Under the pieces are notes generated by a model. That model had not been told where the DNA came from and made no database searches. It saw only the letters and a program-made list of their open reading frames with translations. Of a DNA stretch of 64,000 bases, positions 18,672 through 28,613 are shown piece by piece. This stretch comes from Pseudomonadota bacterium (lineage in GTDB: Bacteria > Pseudomonadota > Gammaproteobacteria > Steroidobacterales > Steroidobacteraceae): NCBI GenBank assembly GCA_021792755.1, contig JAJYUA010000001.1:62001-126000 (forward strand), in the 5' to 3' direction. Each line of letters opens with the position of its first letter. Position 1 is the first letter of the stretch. Both the position numbers and the translations under genes were made by a program.

Positions 18672-20059
18672 GCTCGCCCGCTTCCCTCACGCACGAGTTG
18701 ATCCAGGCGGCGTACTTCATCGCCGCGTTCCTGTTCATCGTGGGCCTGAAGCGCATGAGCTCGCCCAAGGGTGCTCGCGGGGGCATCGTATGGGCCGGCA
18801 TCGGCATGCTGCTCGCCGGCCTCATCACCTTCCTGTGGCCGGGGATGCGCAACGACATCCTCATCATCGTCGCCATCTTCGTGGGCGGCGTTGCGGCCTG
18901 GTGGAGCGGCAAGCGCGTGCCCATGACCGCCATGCCGCAGATGGTGGCGCTCTACAACGGCATGGGCGGCGGCGCAGCGGCCGCCATCGCCTGCCAGGAG
19001 CTCGTGCGCGGCCGGCCGTTCGCGCCCGCTCCGGTGGTGCTCGCAGTGGCGGGCGCCATCATCGGCGCGGTGTCCTTTTCCGGCAGCCTCATCGCCTTCG
19101 CCAAGCTCCAGGGCCTGATCAGCAAGTCGCTCCGCTACGGGGCCCAGCAGGCGGTCAACTCGCTGGTGCTGCTCGCCACGCTCGTCCTGGGGGGGTGGAT
19201 CGTCGCGCTGCACGGCGCCGCGCCCCTCTCGGCGGTGGCCGCGTTCTTCGCGCTGGCGCTGCTCGAGGGCATGCTCATCACCTTGCCCATCGGCGGGGCC
19301 GACATGCCGGTGGTCATCTCCCTCTACAACGCCTGCACCGGCCTCGCGGTAGCCTTCGAGGGCTTCGTGCTGGGCAACGCCGCCATGATCATCGCCGGCA
19401 TGGTGGTCGGAGCGGCCGGCACGCTCCTCACCCAGCTGATGGCCAAGGCCATGAACCGCTCGCTCGCCAATGTGCTGTTCAGCAATTTCGGCGAAACCGC
19501 CGCGGTCGCCGGCGAAGTCACCGGGAGCCTGAAGCCCATCGAGGCGCCGGATGCGGCCGTGATGATGGCGTACGCAAGCAAGGTGATCGTGGTGCCCGGG
19601 TATGGCATGGCGGTCGCGCAGGCGCAGCACAAGATCTGGGAGCTGTGCCAGCTGCTCACGGATCGCGGCGTCACGGTCCGTTTCGCCATCCACCCGGTCG
19701 CCGGGCGCATGCCCGGCCACATGAACGTGCTGCTGGCCGAGGCGGGCGTGCCCTACGATCTGATCAGCGACCTCGATGAGATCAATGCCGAGTTCGAGAC
19801 CGCGGATGTGGCGCTCATCATCGGTGCCAACGACGTGGTCAACCCCGCGGCGCGCGCCGACAAGTCGAGCCCCATCTACGGCATGCCCATCCTGAATGCC
19901 GACAAGGCAAGGAACGTCATCGTCATCAAGCGGGGCAAGGGCGCCGGGTTCTCGGGAATCGAGAACGCGCTGTTCTATCTGGACAACACCCGCATGCTGT
20001 ACGGCGACGCCCAGAAGGCCGGGGCGGAGCTGATCCAGGCGGTGAAGACGCTCGATTAG
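18668..20059 (+). CDS. pntB: NAD(P) transhydrogenase subunit beta (PntB)
   Basis: This 463-residue subunit combines about nine membrane helices (residues 1-260) with the C-terminal NADP(H)-binding domain. That domain shows VIVVPGYGMAVAQAQH near 300-315, PVAGRMPGHMNVLLAEA, GANDVVNPAA and IKRGKGAGFSGIEN, which are the hallmarks of PntB domain III. Together with PntAA and PntAB it completes the enzyme. It is the last gene of the operon; the next gene is convergent. Confidence 0.95.
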   Translation: MSSPASLTHELIQAAYFIAAFLFIVGLKRMSSPKGARGGIVWAGIGMLLAGLITFLWPGMRNDILIIVAIFVGGVAAWWSGKRVPMTAMPQMVALYNGMGGGAAAAIACQELVRGRPFAPAPVVLAVAGAIIGAVSFSGSLIAFAKLQGLISKSLRYGAQQAVNSLVLLATLVLGGWIVALHGAAPLSAVAAFFALALLEGMLITLPIGGADMPVVISLYNACTGLAVAFEGFVLGNAAMIIAGMVVGAAGTLLTQLMAKAMNRSLANVLFSNFGETAAVAGEVTGSLKPIEAPDAAVMMAYASKVIVVPGYGMAVAQAQHKIWELCQLLTDRGVTVRFAIHPVAGRMPGHMNVLLAEAGVPYDLISDLDEINAEFETADVALIIGANDVVNPAARADKSSPIYGMPILNADKARNVIVIKRGKGAGFSGIENALFYLDNTRMLYGDAQKAGAELIQAVKTLD

Positions 20060-20143
20060 GACGAACGGCTGCCGAGGCGCATCACCGTCGCATCAGGACG
20101 CGATCCGACCCTGATATCGCCGGGCGGGCTGGAATCATGCAGG

Positions 20144-20761
20144 TCAGGGCCTGCGGCAGCAGGGTCCGCCGTCTCGGTCACCGTCGGGTATCTCGGGCAT
20201 GTGCGGCTCGGCCATGTGCTGCATCTGACGCATTTGCTCCTCCTCCTGCTGCCGCTGCATCCGGCGCTGCATCCTGATCTGCCGCTGCATCCGCTCGATC
20301 ATATGCTGCCGCTGCACCGGACTGGCGTCCCGCCAGCGCCGGCGCAGCATCCTGCGCCGCCAGGTGGGCAAGCGCTGGAATTCGCGAAAGCTGCGGCGGA
20401 TGGCCGCCTGCTGCCGAGCGGGCAGCGCCTCAAACTGGTGCCAGCGCCGGCGCAGGAGCGCGCGCTGCCGGGGCGTCATCCGCTTCCATTTGCGAAAGCG
20501 CGCCCGGGCCTTGGACTTCTGCGCGGGTGTCATGGCGAGCCAGCGCCGGCTGCCGCGGGCCAGGGCTCGCTGTTTCGCCGCCGGCAGGCTCGCCCATTTG
20601 CCGGCCAGCGGCGCGAGCAGCCGCCGCTGCGCCGGGGCGAGATGCGACCAAGAGACCCCGGCGCGAGCCGAGACGGCGGTCTGCGCCTGCTGCGCCGAAA
20701 CGCCCAGGGGCACCGCCGCGAGCAGCAGCGCCAGCACCAACGATCGCCATCCGCTCACCAT
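20144..20761 (-). CDS. DUF3106-like secreted protein
   Basis: This 205-residue protein has a signal peptide (hydrophobic residues 7-22, cleavage near VSA-QQ) followed by short repeated helices rich in Trp, Arg and Gln: LAPLAGKWASLPAAKQRALA, RWLAMTPAQKSKARARF, then RKWKRMTPRQRALLRRR, each containing the 'W-x-x-L/M-x-P-x-Q/R' pattern of DUF3106. The tail is Met/Gln/Arg-rich and ends in a Cys-Cys pair near an acidic stretch. It overlaps the preceding gene by 7 bases (ATG 20761) and is last in the sigma-factor operon. DUF3106 proteins are usually found beside ECF-type sigma factors; their role is unknown. Confidence 0.82.
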   Translation of the reverse strand: MVSGWRSLVLALLLAAVPLGVSAQQAQTAVSARAGVSWSHLAPAQRRLLAPLAGKWASLPAAKQRALARGSRRWLAMTPAQKSKARARFRKWKRMTPRQRALLRRRWHQFEALPARQQAAIRRSFREFQRLPTWRRRMLRRRWRDASPVQRQHMIERMQRQIRMQRRMQRQQEEEQMRQMQHMAEPHMPEIPDGDRDGGPCCRRP

Positions 20762-21078
20762 CGGCTGCCCACTCCGGAGGTGCTCGGCTCGGCAGCGGCC
20801 TTGCTCGCCGACCTCGAAGCGCGCCCTCCCGTTGTCTTGGTTGTCCCGGCCGCCTTGCCCAGTTTGAGTTTCGACAGGTAGACCATCCAGCTTCCGCCGG
20901 CGGAGTGCAGTTTGTCGGACGTCGGATCGGCGCTGCCGAGGAACTGCAGCAGCCCCATGTCGACCGGCCGCGGGCGCGCGGAGCGTTTGGAAAGGCTGCT
21001 CGCGCAGCCGCTCGAGACAGCGGCCAGAGCGATCAGGACCGCTCCCGAGAGGCACGTACGCCAGCGCTCAGCGGACAT
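20755..21078 (-). CDS. Small exported or lipoprotein-like hypothetical protein
   Basis: This 107-residue protein has a hydrophobic N-terminal segment (LSGAVLIALAAVSSGC). The Cys could be a lipidation site, but Ser at position -3 is unusual, so this is a weak lipobox. The rest is Lys/Ser/Thr-rich with no domain I recognise. ATG 21078 overlaps the preceding gene by 11 bases, and its stop overlaps the DUF3106 start by 7. The tight packing argues that it is a real operon member. Confidence 0.6.
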   Translation of the reverse strand: MSAERWRTCLSGAVLIALAAVSSGCASSLSKRSARPRPVDMGLLQFLGSADPTSDKLHSAGGSWMVYLSKLKLGKAAGTTKTTGGRASRSASKAAAEPSTSGVGSRW

Positions 21079-21505
21079 GCCCGGCGGCGCCTCCCGAGCC
21101 CTGCCCCGGTTGCGGCTGCGGCTGCGCCTGCGCCTCGTACACGGCCCATTCGTAGAACTCCCCGTCACCGCCTTCGACGAGATTCAGTCCGTCGTGATCG
21201 GTGAGCAAGTCAAGATCGCCGCTCGCAATCGCATTGGCCGCCGCCGACGGGAGCGTCTGCGGCTGGTGCAACCGCATCACAACAGCGAGAACGGCCGCCG
21301 CGGCAACCACCCCGGTGGCCGGCACCCACAGGCGCCGGCCATGCCGAGCAAGCCCGCGCACGCCTCCCGAGATCATCTGCGCCACCGCCGCATGGCGCGC
21401 CTGGGTGAGGTGCGAGCGGACGCGACCGCTGACGTGCTGCGCATGCTCTTCGAGAAGCGCGCGCAACCGCTGCTCGAACAGTGCCGTCTCGTCGGCCGAA
21501 GTCAC
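21068..21505 (-). CDS. Single-pass membrane protein, probable anti-sigma/DUF3619-like factor
   Basis: This 145-residue protein has a soluble N-terminal helical part (residues 1-58: FEQRLRALLEEHAQHVSGRV, then RSHLTQARHAAVAQ), one membrane helix (about 62-78) and a short C-terminal tail with EFYEWAVYEAQ and a Gln/Pro repeat. This is the layout of DUF3619-type proteins, which are found directly after ECF-type sigma factors and may hold them at the membrane. Its ATG overlaps the sigma stop in an ATGA arrangement. The anti-sigma role is an inference from position and topology. Confidence 0.72.
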   Translation of the reverse strand: MTSADETALFEQRLRALLEEHAQHVSGRVRSHLTQARHAAVAQMISGGVRGLARHGRRLWVPATGVVAAAAVLAVVMRLHQPQTLPSAAANAIASGDLDLLTDHDGLNLVEGGDGEFYEWAVYEAQAQPQPQPGQGSGGAAGHVR

Positions 21506-22083
21506 AGATGCTCACCGAGTTGTGCGCGCAAGGTCCGCAGCGCCCGAAAGTAATGCGTTTTGACGCTGCCCTCCGAGCAGCCCATGGCCCGGGCGGTCTG
21601 GGCCACATCGAGTCCTTCCAGGGTGCGCAGCAGGAACACCTGCTGCTGGCGCCGCGGCAGACCGCCAACCGCCCGTTCCAGGGCGCTCATCGCCTCATCG
21701 AGCTCCAGGCGCCGCGCGGGCGGCAGCTCCTCGGCGGCCGCCTCTGCGATCGGATCGGCCTCCTCATGGCCATCGGCCGCGAAGGGCCACCACGACATCA
21801 CCCGGTCGCGCACCGTGCGCCGCCGCTGCATGTCGCGGATGCGGTTCTCCAGGATCCGGTAGAAGAGCGGCCTCCACTCCTCGGCCGGCCGATGCGCGTA
21901 GGCCCGGGCGAGCTGCAGCATCGCGTCCTGAACCGCATCCAGCGCATCGTCCTCGTGGCGCAGCGCCGCCTGGGCGATCTTGAATGCTCTGAGCTCGACG
22001 CTGGCCAGGAACTGGCCGAGCGCCCGACCTGCGAGATTGGCATTGGGGTCCAACTGATCCACGTCGCCGCGAGCAGCCGGCAT
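21502..22083 (-). CDS. ECF-type RNA polymerase sigma factor
   Basis: This 193-residue sigma70-family factor has region 2 (about residues 35-90, DDALDAVQDAMLQLARAYA and LFYRILENRIRDMQRRR) and region 4 (about 132-185, LPRRQQQVFLLRTLEGLDVA, then QTARAMGCSEGSVKTHYFRA). Regions 1.1 and 3 are absent, as in ECF sigmas. It heads four overlapping genes with a membrane protein, a small exported protein and a DUF3106 protein. I start at ATG 22083; ATG codons 15 and 12 residues upstream, in the same frame, are possible alternatives. It is divergent from priA. Target promoters and the inducing signal are unknown. Confidence 0.88.
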   Translation of the reverse strand: MPAARGDVDQLDPNANLAGRALGQFLASVELRAFKIAQAALRHEDDALDAVQDAMLQLARAYAHRPAEEWRPLFYRILENRIRDMQRRRTVRDRVMSWWPFAADGHEEADPIAEAAAEELPPARRLELDEAMSALERAVGGLPRRQQQVFLLRTLEGLDVAQTARAMGCSEGSVKTHYFRALRTLRAQLGEHL

Positions 22084-22234
22084 GCTATAAGGCGAGGCGA
22101 GCGTAACAGACTCGGGCATAGTGGGCATAACGTGCCGGCGCCATTGTCGGTTGACAGCGACGGTAACGGTGACGATGGAGCCCCTTCCGGGACCTCCCTG
22201 CTTTCCATGAGACAACGATGAAGCCACCCGGCGG

Positions 22235-24487
<2,253 letters not shown>

Positions 24488-24750
24488 GGGCCGAAGCGGG
24501 CCTACGGTCGCCTGCGGCGCCCCGCCTGGGTATCGCCCCGTCGCGGCCGCCCGGCGTCCAAAATCGCTCCCTGCGGTGCTGTCGGCAGTCAATCCGGCGG
24601 TTTTCCAGGCAGCCCGCGCGCTCACCTTGTCGAGGCGCCGGCTGCACATGAGGCATGCGCCGGCCGGGCTTGCTGTTCACGCGCAGCCGTTTGTGGGTCG
24701 ATTCAGGTAAAATTTTCGGCTCGCTCAACCCGTTCCGGATTCCGACTTCC
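24488..24750 (+). promoter_or_regulatory. priA-argS intergenic region with a -10-like box
   Basis: This 263-base spacer holds no gene I can support. TAAAAT at 24708-24713 is a good -10 match and lies in a short AT-rich patch about 38 bases before the chosen argS start. I could not find a convincing -35 at the right distance, so the promoter is tentative. Confidence 0.35.
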
Positions 24751-26508
24751 TTGAAGCAGCAACTCGAGCAGCTCCTCGCGAGCGCCCTCGCCTCCCTCAC
24801 CGGCAGCGTCCTCTGCGAGCCCCCCGCGCCGGGCGCTGCGACGGTGGAGCGCACTCGCGACGCGAAGCGTGGGGACTTTTCCACGAACGTCGCACTGCGC
24901 CTCGCCAAGGCCGCGCGCTCAAATCCCCGCGAGCTCGCCGAGCGCATCGTGGCCGCGCTGCCGGCGAGCCCGCTGGTGGAGCGCACGGAGATCGCCGGCC
25001 AGGGCTTCATCAATTTCTTCCTCGCGCGTGCGGCCTACGGCAGCGAGCTCGCCGCGATCCACGGGCTTGGGGAAAGCTACGGCCACAGCACGCTCGGGAA
25101 AGGAGAGCGTGTTCTGTTGGAATTCGTCTCCGCCAATCCCACCGGCCCCCTGCACGTCGGACACGGGCGGCAGGCCGCCTACGGCGCGACGCTCGCCAAC
25201 ATCCTGTCGGCCACCGGCTTTCGGGTCTCGCGCGAGTACTACATCAACGACGCCGGCCGCCAGGTGGACATCCTCGCCGCCAGCGCCTGGATGCGCTACC
25301 TCGCGGCCTGCGGCGAGCCGCTGCCGTTTCCGCAGAACGGCTATCGCGGCGACTATGTCCACGGCATCGCCGAGAAGCTTCGCGCCACCTACGGCGAGGG
25401 CTTGCGGCGCGACGCCGGCGCCGTCCTGGCGGGGCTGCCCGCCGACGCGCCCGCCGGCGACAAGGAGGCCTACATCGATGCGCTCATCGCGCGGGCACGG
25501 CAGCTGATCGGCGCGGACGCTTTCGCACGCGTGCTCGAGCTGTCGCTCGCCGAGATGCTCGCCGACATTCGCGAGGACCTCGAGCAGTTCGGAGTCCGCT
25601 TCGACCGCTGGTATTCGGAGAGGGCGCTCGAGCAAAGCGGCGCCATCGAGCGAGCGCTCGCGCGCCTGCAGCGGGAGGGACGGCTCTATCGCCGGGAAGG
25701 CGCCACCTGGTTCCGCGCCACCGATTTCGGTGACGAGAAGGACCGAGTGGTGGTGCGCGAGAACGGCCAGAAGACCTACTTCGCCTCCGACATCGCCTAT
25801 CATCTCGAGAAGCGCGAGCGCGGCTTCGAGCGGCTGATCGACGTGCTCGGCGCCGATCACCACGGATATGTGGCCCGCGTGCGTGCCGGCCTCACCGCCA
25901 TGGGAGAGCCCGGCGGGTGCCTGGAAGTCAACCTGATCCAGTTCGTGAGCCTGTTCCGCGGCGGCGAGAAGGTGCCGATGGGCAAGCGCGAGGCGCAGTT
26001 CGTGACGCTGCGGCAGCTGCGCGAGGAGGTCGGCAGCGATGCGTGCCGGCTGTTCTACCTGATGCGCAGCCACGACCAGCCGCTCGACTTCGATCTGGAG
26101 CTCGCCAAGTCGCGCACCAATGAGAATCCCGTGTACTACATCCAGTACGCGCACGCGCGGGTGGCGAGCGTCATGAAGCAGCTCGCCGCCCGCGGGCTCG
26201 CCTTCGATCGCGCCGAAGGCCTGGCCCACGCGGGCCTTCTCAGCGGAGCGCACGAGCAGGCGGTGCTCGCCTCGCTCGCGCGCTATGGCGAGGCGCTCGA
26301 GCAGGCGGCCGCCAACCGCGCGCCGCACGCTCTGGTGCACTACCTGCGCGAGCTGGCCAACGCCCTGCACACCTACTACAACGCCGAGCAGTTCATCGTC
26401 GAGGACTCCCGGCTGCGCAACGCGCGTCTGGCCCTGGTGCTCGGCGTGCAGCAGGTGATTCGTAACGGCCTCACCCTCCTCGGCATCTCGGCGCCCGAGT
26501 CGATGTGA
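24751..26508 (+). CDS. argS: Arginyl-tRNA synthetase
   Basis: This 585-residue class I synthetase charges tRNA-Arg. The HIGH-type motif is HVGHGRQ at 135-141 within PTGPLHVGHGRQAAYG. The KMSK region reads PMGKREAQ, as is normal for ArgS enzymes without a canonical KMSK. The N-terminal tRNA D-loop-recognition domain (about 1-100) and the C-terminal anticodon-binding DALR domain are present; E. coli ArgS has 577 residues. I chose TTG 24751 because it matches the expected N-terminus and lies just after a possible promoter; an ATG at 24655 would add 32 residues of dissimilar sequence upstream of that promoter. Confidence 0.94.
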   Translation: MKQQLEQLLASALASLTGSVLCEPPAPGAATVERTRDAKRGDFSTNVALRLAKAARSNPRELAERIVAALPASPLVERTEIAGQGFINFFLARAAYGSELAAIHGLGESYGHSTLGKGERVLLEFVSANPTGPLHVGHGRQAAYGATLANILSATGFRVSREYYINDAGRQVDILAASAWMRYLAACGEPLPFPQNGYRGDYVHGIAEKLRATYGEGLRRDAGAVLAGLPADAPAGDKEAYIDALIARARQLIGADAFARVLELSLAEMLADIREDLEQFGVRFDRWYSERALEQSGAIERALARLQREGRLYRREGATWFRATDFGDEKDRVVVRENGQKTYFASDIAYHLEKRERGFERLIDVLGADHHGYVARVRAGLTAMGEPGGCLEVNLIQFVSLFRGGEKVPMGKREAQFVTLRQLREEVGSDACRLFYLMRSHDQPLDFDLELAKSRTNENPVYYIQYAHARVASVMKQLAARGLAFDRAEGLAHAGLLSGAHEQAVLASLARYGEALEQAAANRAPHALVHYLRELANALHTYYNAEQFIVEDSRLRNARLALVLGVQQVIRNGLTLLGISAPESM

Positions 26509-26512
26509 GCGC

Positions 26513-27199
26513 ATGTCCCAGCTGACTCGCGACTACAAGGGCACGGGCCGCCACCCGCTGAGGCCGGGCGGCATGAGGGAATTCGCCCTGGGCGTGCTCG
26601 CCGGAGCGCTGCTCGCCGGCGGCATCGCCGCACTGATCGCCGCGCATGGGCGCCACCGGCAGGCACAGCCGTCCTCGGTGTGCTCCACGGCGAGCGCCAC
26701 GGCCCCGTCCACCCATGAGACCGCGGCCGCATCCGGGTCGAGCGTCCAGGCGGCGGTCCGCGGACCTGCACCGGCCCCGCAAGGCAGGGCGCCGGCCGAG
26801 ACCGCCGCGGCCGGCGATGCCGTACCGGCCGCGGGCCCGGCTTCCGCTTCGCCGGCGCCGCAGTATGACTTCTACAGCATGCTGCGCAAGCTGACCGTCC
26901 CGGTACCCGGAGAGCGCGCCGCCGCCCGGGCACGGACGCACTGGACAAAGCTCAAGGTCGGTCCGCCGCGCTACCTGGTGCAGGTCGGCTCCTACACCAG
27001 CGATGCCCAGGCGCAGCGGCTTCGCAAGCGACTCGGCCAAATGGGGATCAGCGCTCGAATACGGCGCGTCACCGAGCGCGGGATGACTCTCAACCGCGTG
27101 CAGATCGGCCCCGTCGATGCGGCGGGCCTGCGGTGGATCCGGGGCGAGCTCGCCGCCGCGGGCATGCGCCCTCTGGTCATACCGGTCGGGGGCCGATGA
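26513..27199 (+). CDS. SPOR-domain cell-division protein (FtsN-like)
   Basis: This 228-residue protein has a short cytoplasmic N-terminus, one membrane helix (about 24-44), a Pro/Ala-rich periplasmic linker (50-115) and a C-terminal SPOR domain (about 150-226; YLVQVGSYTSDAQAQRLRKR, then IGPVDA) that binds denuded peptidoglycan glycans at the septum. It starts four bases after argS, so the two are cotranscribed; argS followed by an FtsN-like gene is a known order. FtsN identity is likely but not proven, since SPOR proteins are a mixed group. Confidence 0.88.
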   Translation: MSQLTRDYKGTGRHPLRPGGMREFALGVLAGALLAGGIAALIAAHGRHRQAQPSSVCSTASATAPSTHETAAASGSSVQAAVRGPAPAPQGRAPAETAAAGDAVPAAGPASASPAPQYDFYSMLRKLTVPVPGERAAARARTHWTKLKVGPPRYLVQVGSYTSDAQAQRLRKRLGQMGISARIRRVTERGMTLNRVQIGPVDAAGLRWIRGELAAAGMRPLVIPVGGR

Positions 27200-27251
27200 G
27201 CGCATCCGGCGCCCCGCGGACCGGCGCGAGCCGGTGTTGGTGCCGGAAACG

Positions 27252-28613
27252 CTACTCCTCGCCGATCGAGCGGAAGTCCAACCCCAGCGAGCGGAGCTTG
27301 CGGTACAGGTGGGTACGCTCCATGCCGACCCGCTTGGCGAGCTGTCCCACCTTGCCGTTGCACAGCAACAGCTGCTGCTGCAGGTAGGCGCGCTCGAACT
27401 GCTCGCGCGCCTCGCGCAGCGGCAGCGCCAGCAGGTCCTGCTTGACCAGCGGCTCGCCCGGCGGCGCCTGCACGGCGAGCTCGCGCTCGACCTCCTCCAG
27501 GCCGATCTCCTCGCCGCCGCCCTGGATCAACAGCCGGTGCACGAGGTTTTTCAGCTCCCGTACGTTGTCCGGCCACGGGTAGTTGCGCAGCCGATTCTGT
27601 GCCGCCACGCTGAAATGTCTGAACGGCAGCCCTTCGGCGTCGACGATGCGATCGACGTGATGTTTCAGCAGATCCGGTACGTCCTCGGCGTAATCGCGCA
27701 GCGGCGGCACGCGCGCGATGAGCGTATTCAGATGGCCCAGCAGATCGCGCCGCAACACCGTTCCGGCCCGGGTTTCGATGCCGGGGAGCGCTGAGGAGAC
27801 GAGCCTCGCGCGCAGCTCGATCGGCTCAAGACCGCCCACGGGCGTGAACCGGCCCGACTCCAGCGTGCCGACCAGCAGCCGCTGGGCGCCGGGCGGCAGA
27901 TCCTCCAGCTCTTGAATGAACAGCGTCCCATCCGCGGCCTGCTCCAGCAGCCCCGCGCGATGCGCGCCGCTTTCCTCTGAGCCGAACAGGCGGCTGTCGG
28001 CATCCGCATCACGCAGGCTGCTCGCGACCAGCGTGACGAACGGCCCTGCGGCGCGTGTGCCCCGGCCGTGCAGGTAGCGGGCAAAGACCTCCCGGCCGGA
28101 GCCCGGCTCGCCGATGAGCAGCACCGGCGAGGCATGGGAGGCCATCTGCTGCAGCTCCGCGCGCAGTTGCTGTATGAGCTTGCTCTTGCCTGCCGGCCCC
28201 ATGACCCCCGGTACGAACAGCTTGCCGCCCTGGCGGCGGCGGCGGCCGGCATCGAGCGCCCGCTCCACGGTGCGCAGGAGCTTGGCAAGCGACAACGGCT
28301 TCTCGACGAAATCGAACGCCCCGAGCCGCGTCGCCTCCACCGCCGTCTCCACCGTGCCATGCCCCGACATCATCACGACCGGGCAGCCCTCCGACGTGGC
28401 GGATGACCATTCCCGCAGCAGCGTGATGCCATCGACATCCGGCATCCAGATGTCGAGCAGAACCAAGTCAGGGGTCTGCCGCGCGCGCGAGGCGCGCGCC
28501 TGGGCCGCATTGGCGGCAACGTCGACCGCGTAGCCTTCCTCCGAGAGGATCTCCTTCAGCAGGCCGCGGATATCGGCCTCGTCGTCGACCACCAGAATGT
28601 GCGCAGCGCTCAT
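27252..28613 (-). CDS. ntrX: NtrX-like response regulator with degenerate AAA+ domain
   Basis: This 453-residue regulator is the partner of NtrY. The receiver domain (1-120) has phosphorylation site Asp54 and Lys105. The central AAA+ domain (about 135-355) is clearly altered: Walker A is GEPGSGRE (168-175) with Arg174 instead of Lys; the GAFTGA loop that touches sigma54 is replaced by GAHRAG around 216; and Walker B reads LFIQELEDL, missing the aspartate. The C-terminal Fis-like helix-turn-helix (GKVGQLAKRVGMERTHLYRK) is intact. It probably binds DNA but does not drive sigma54 transcription. Its ATG overlaps the ntrY stop (ATGA), and it ends the def-fmt-rsmB-DUF4390-ntrY-ntrX run. Confidence 0.9.
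   Translation of the reverse strand: MSAAHILVVDDEADIRGLLKEILSEEGYAVDVAANAAQARASRARQTPDLVLLDIWMPDVDGITLLREWSSATSEGCPVVMMSGHGTVETAVEATRLGAFDFVEKPLSLAKLLRTVERALDAGRRRRQGGKLFVPGVMGPAGKSKLIQQLRAELQQMASHASPVLLIGEPGSGREVFARYLHGRGTRAAGPFVTLVASSLRDADADSRLFGSEESGAHRAGLLEQAADGTLFIQELEDLPPGAQRLLVGTLESGRFTPVGGLEPIELRARLVSSALPGIETRAGTVLRRDLLGHLNTLIARVPPLRDYAEDVPDLLKHHVDRIVDAEGLPFRHFSVAAQNRLRNYPWPDNVRELKNLVHRLLIQGGGEEIGLEEVERELAVQAPPGEPLVKQDLLALPLREAREQFERAYLQQQLLLCNGKVGQLAKRVGMERTHLYRKLRSLGLDFRSIGEE

Noticed and set aside
20144-20761. Repeated short units in the DUF3106 gene as a DNA repeat
   Set aside because: The repetition is at the protein level (similar helices rich in Trp, Arg and Gln) and is a property of the family.
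22151-22179. Perfect -35 TTGACA upstream of priA
   Set aside because: No acceptable -10 at 16 to 18 bases, so it is not called as a promoter.
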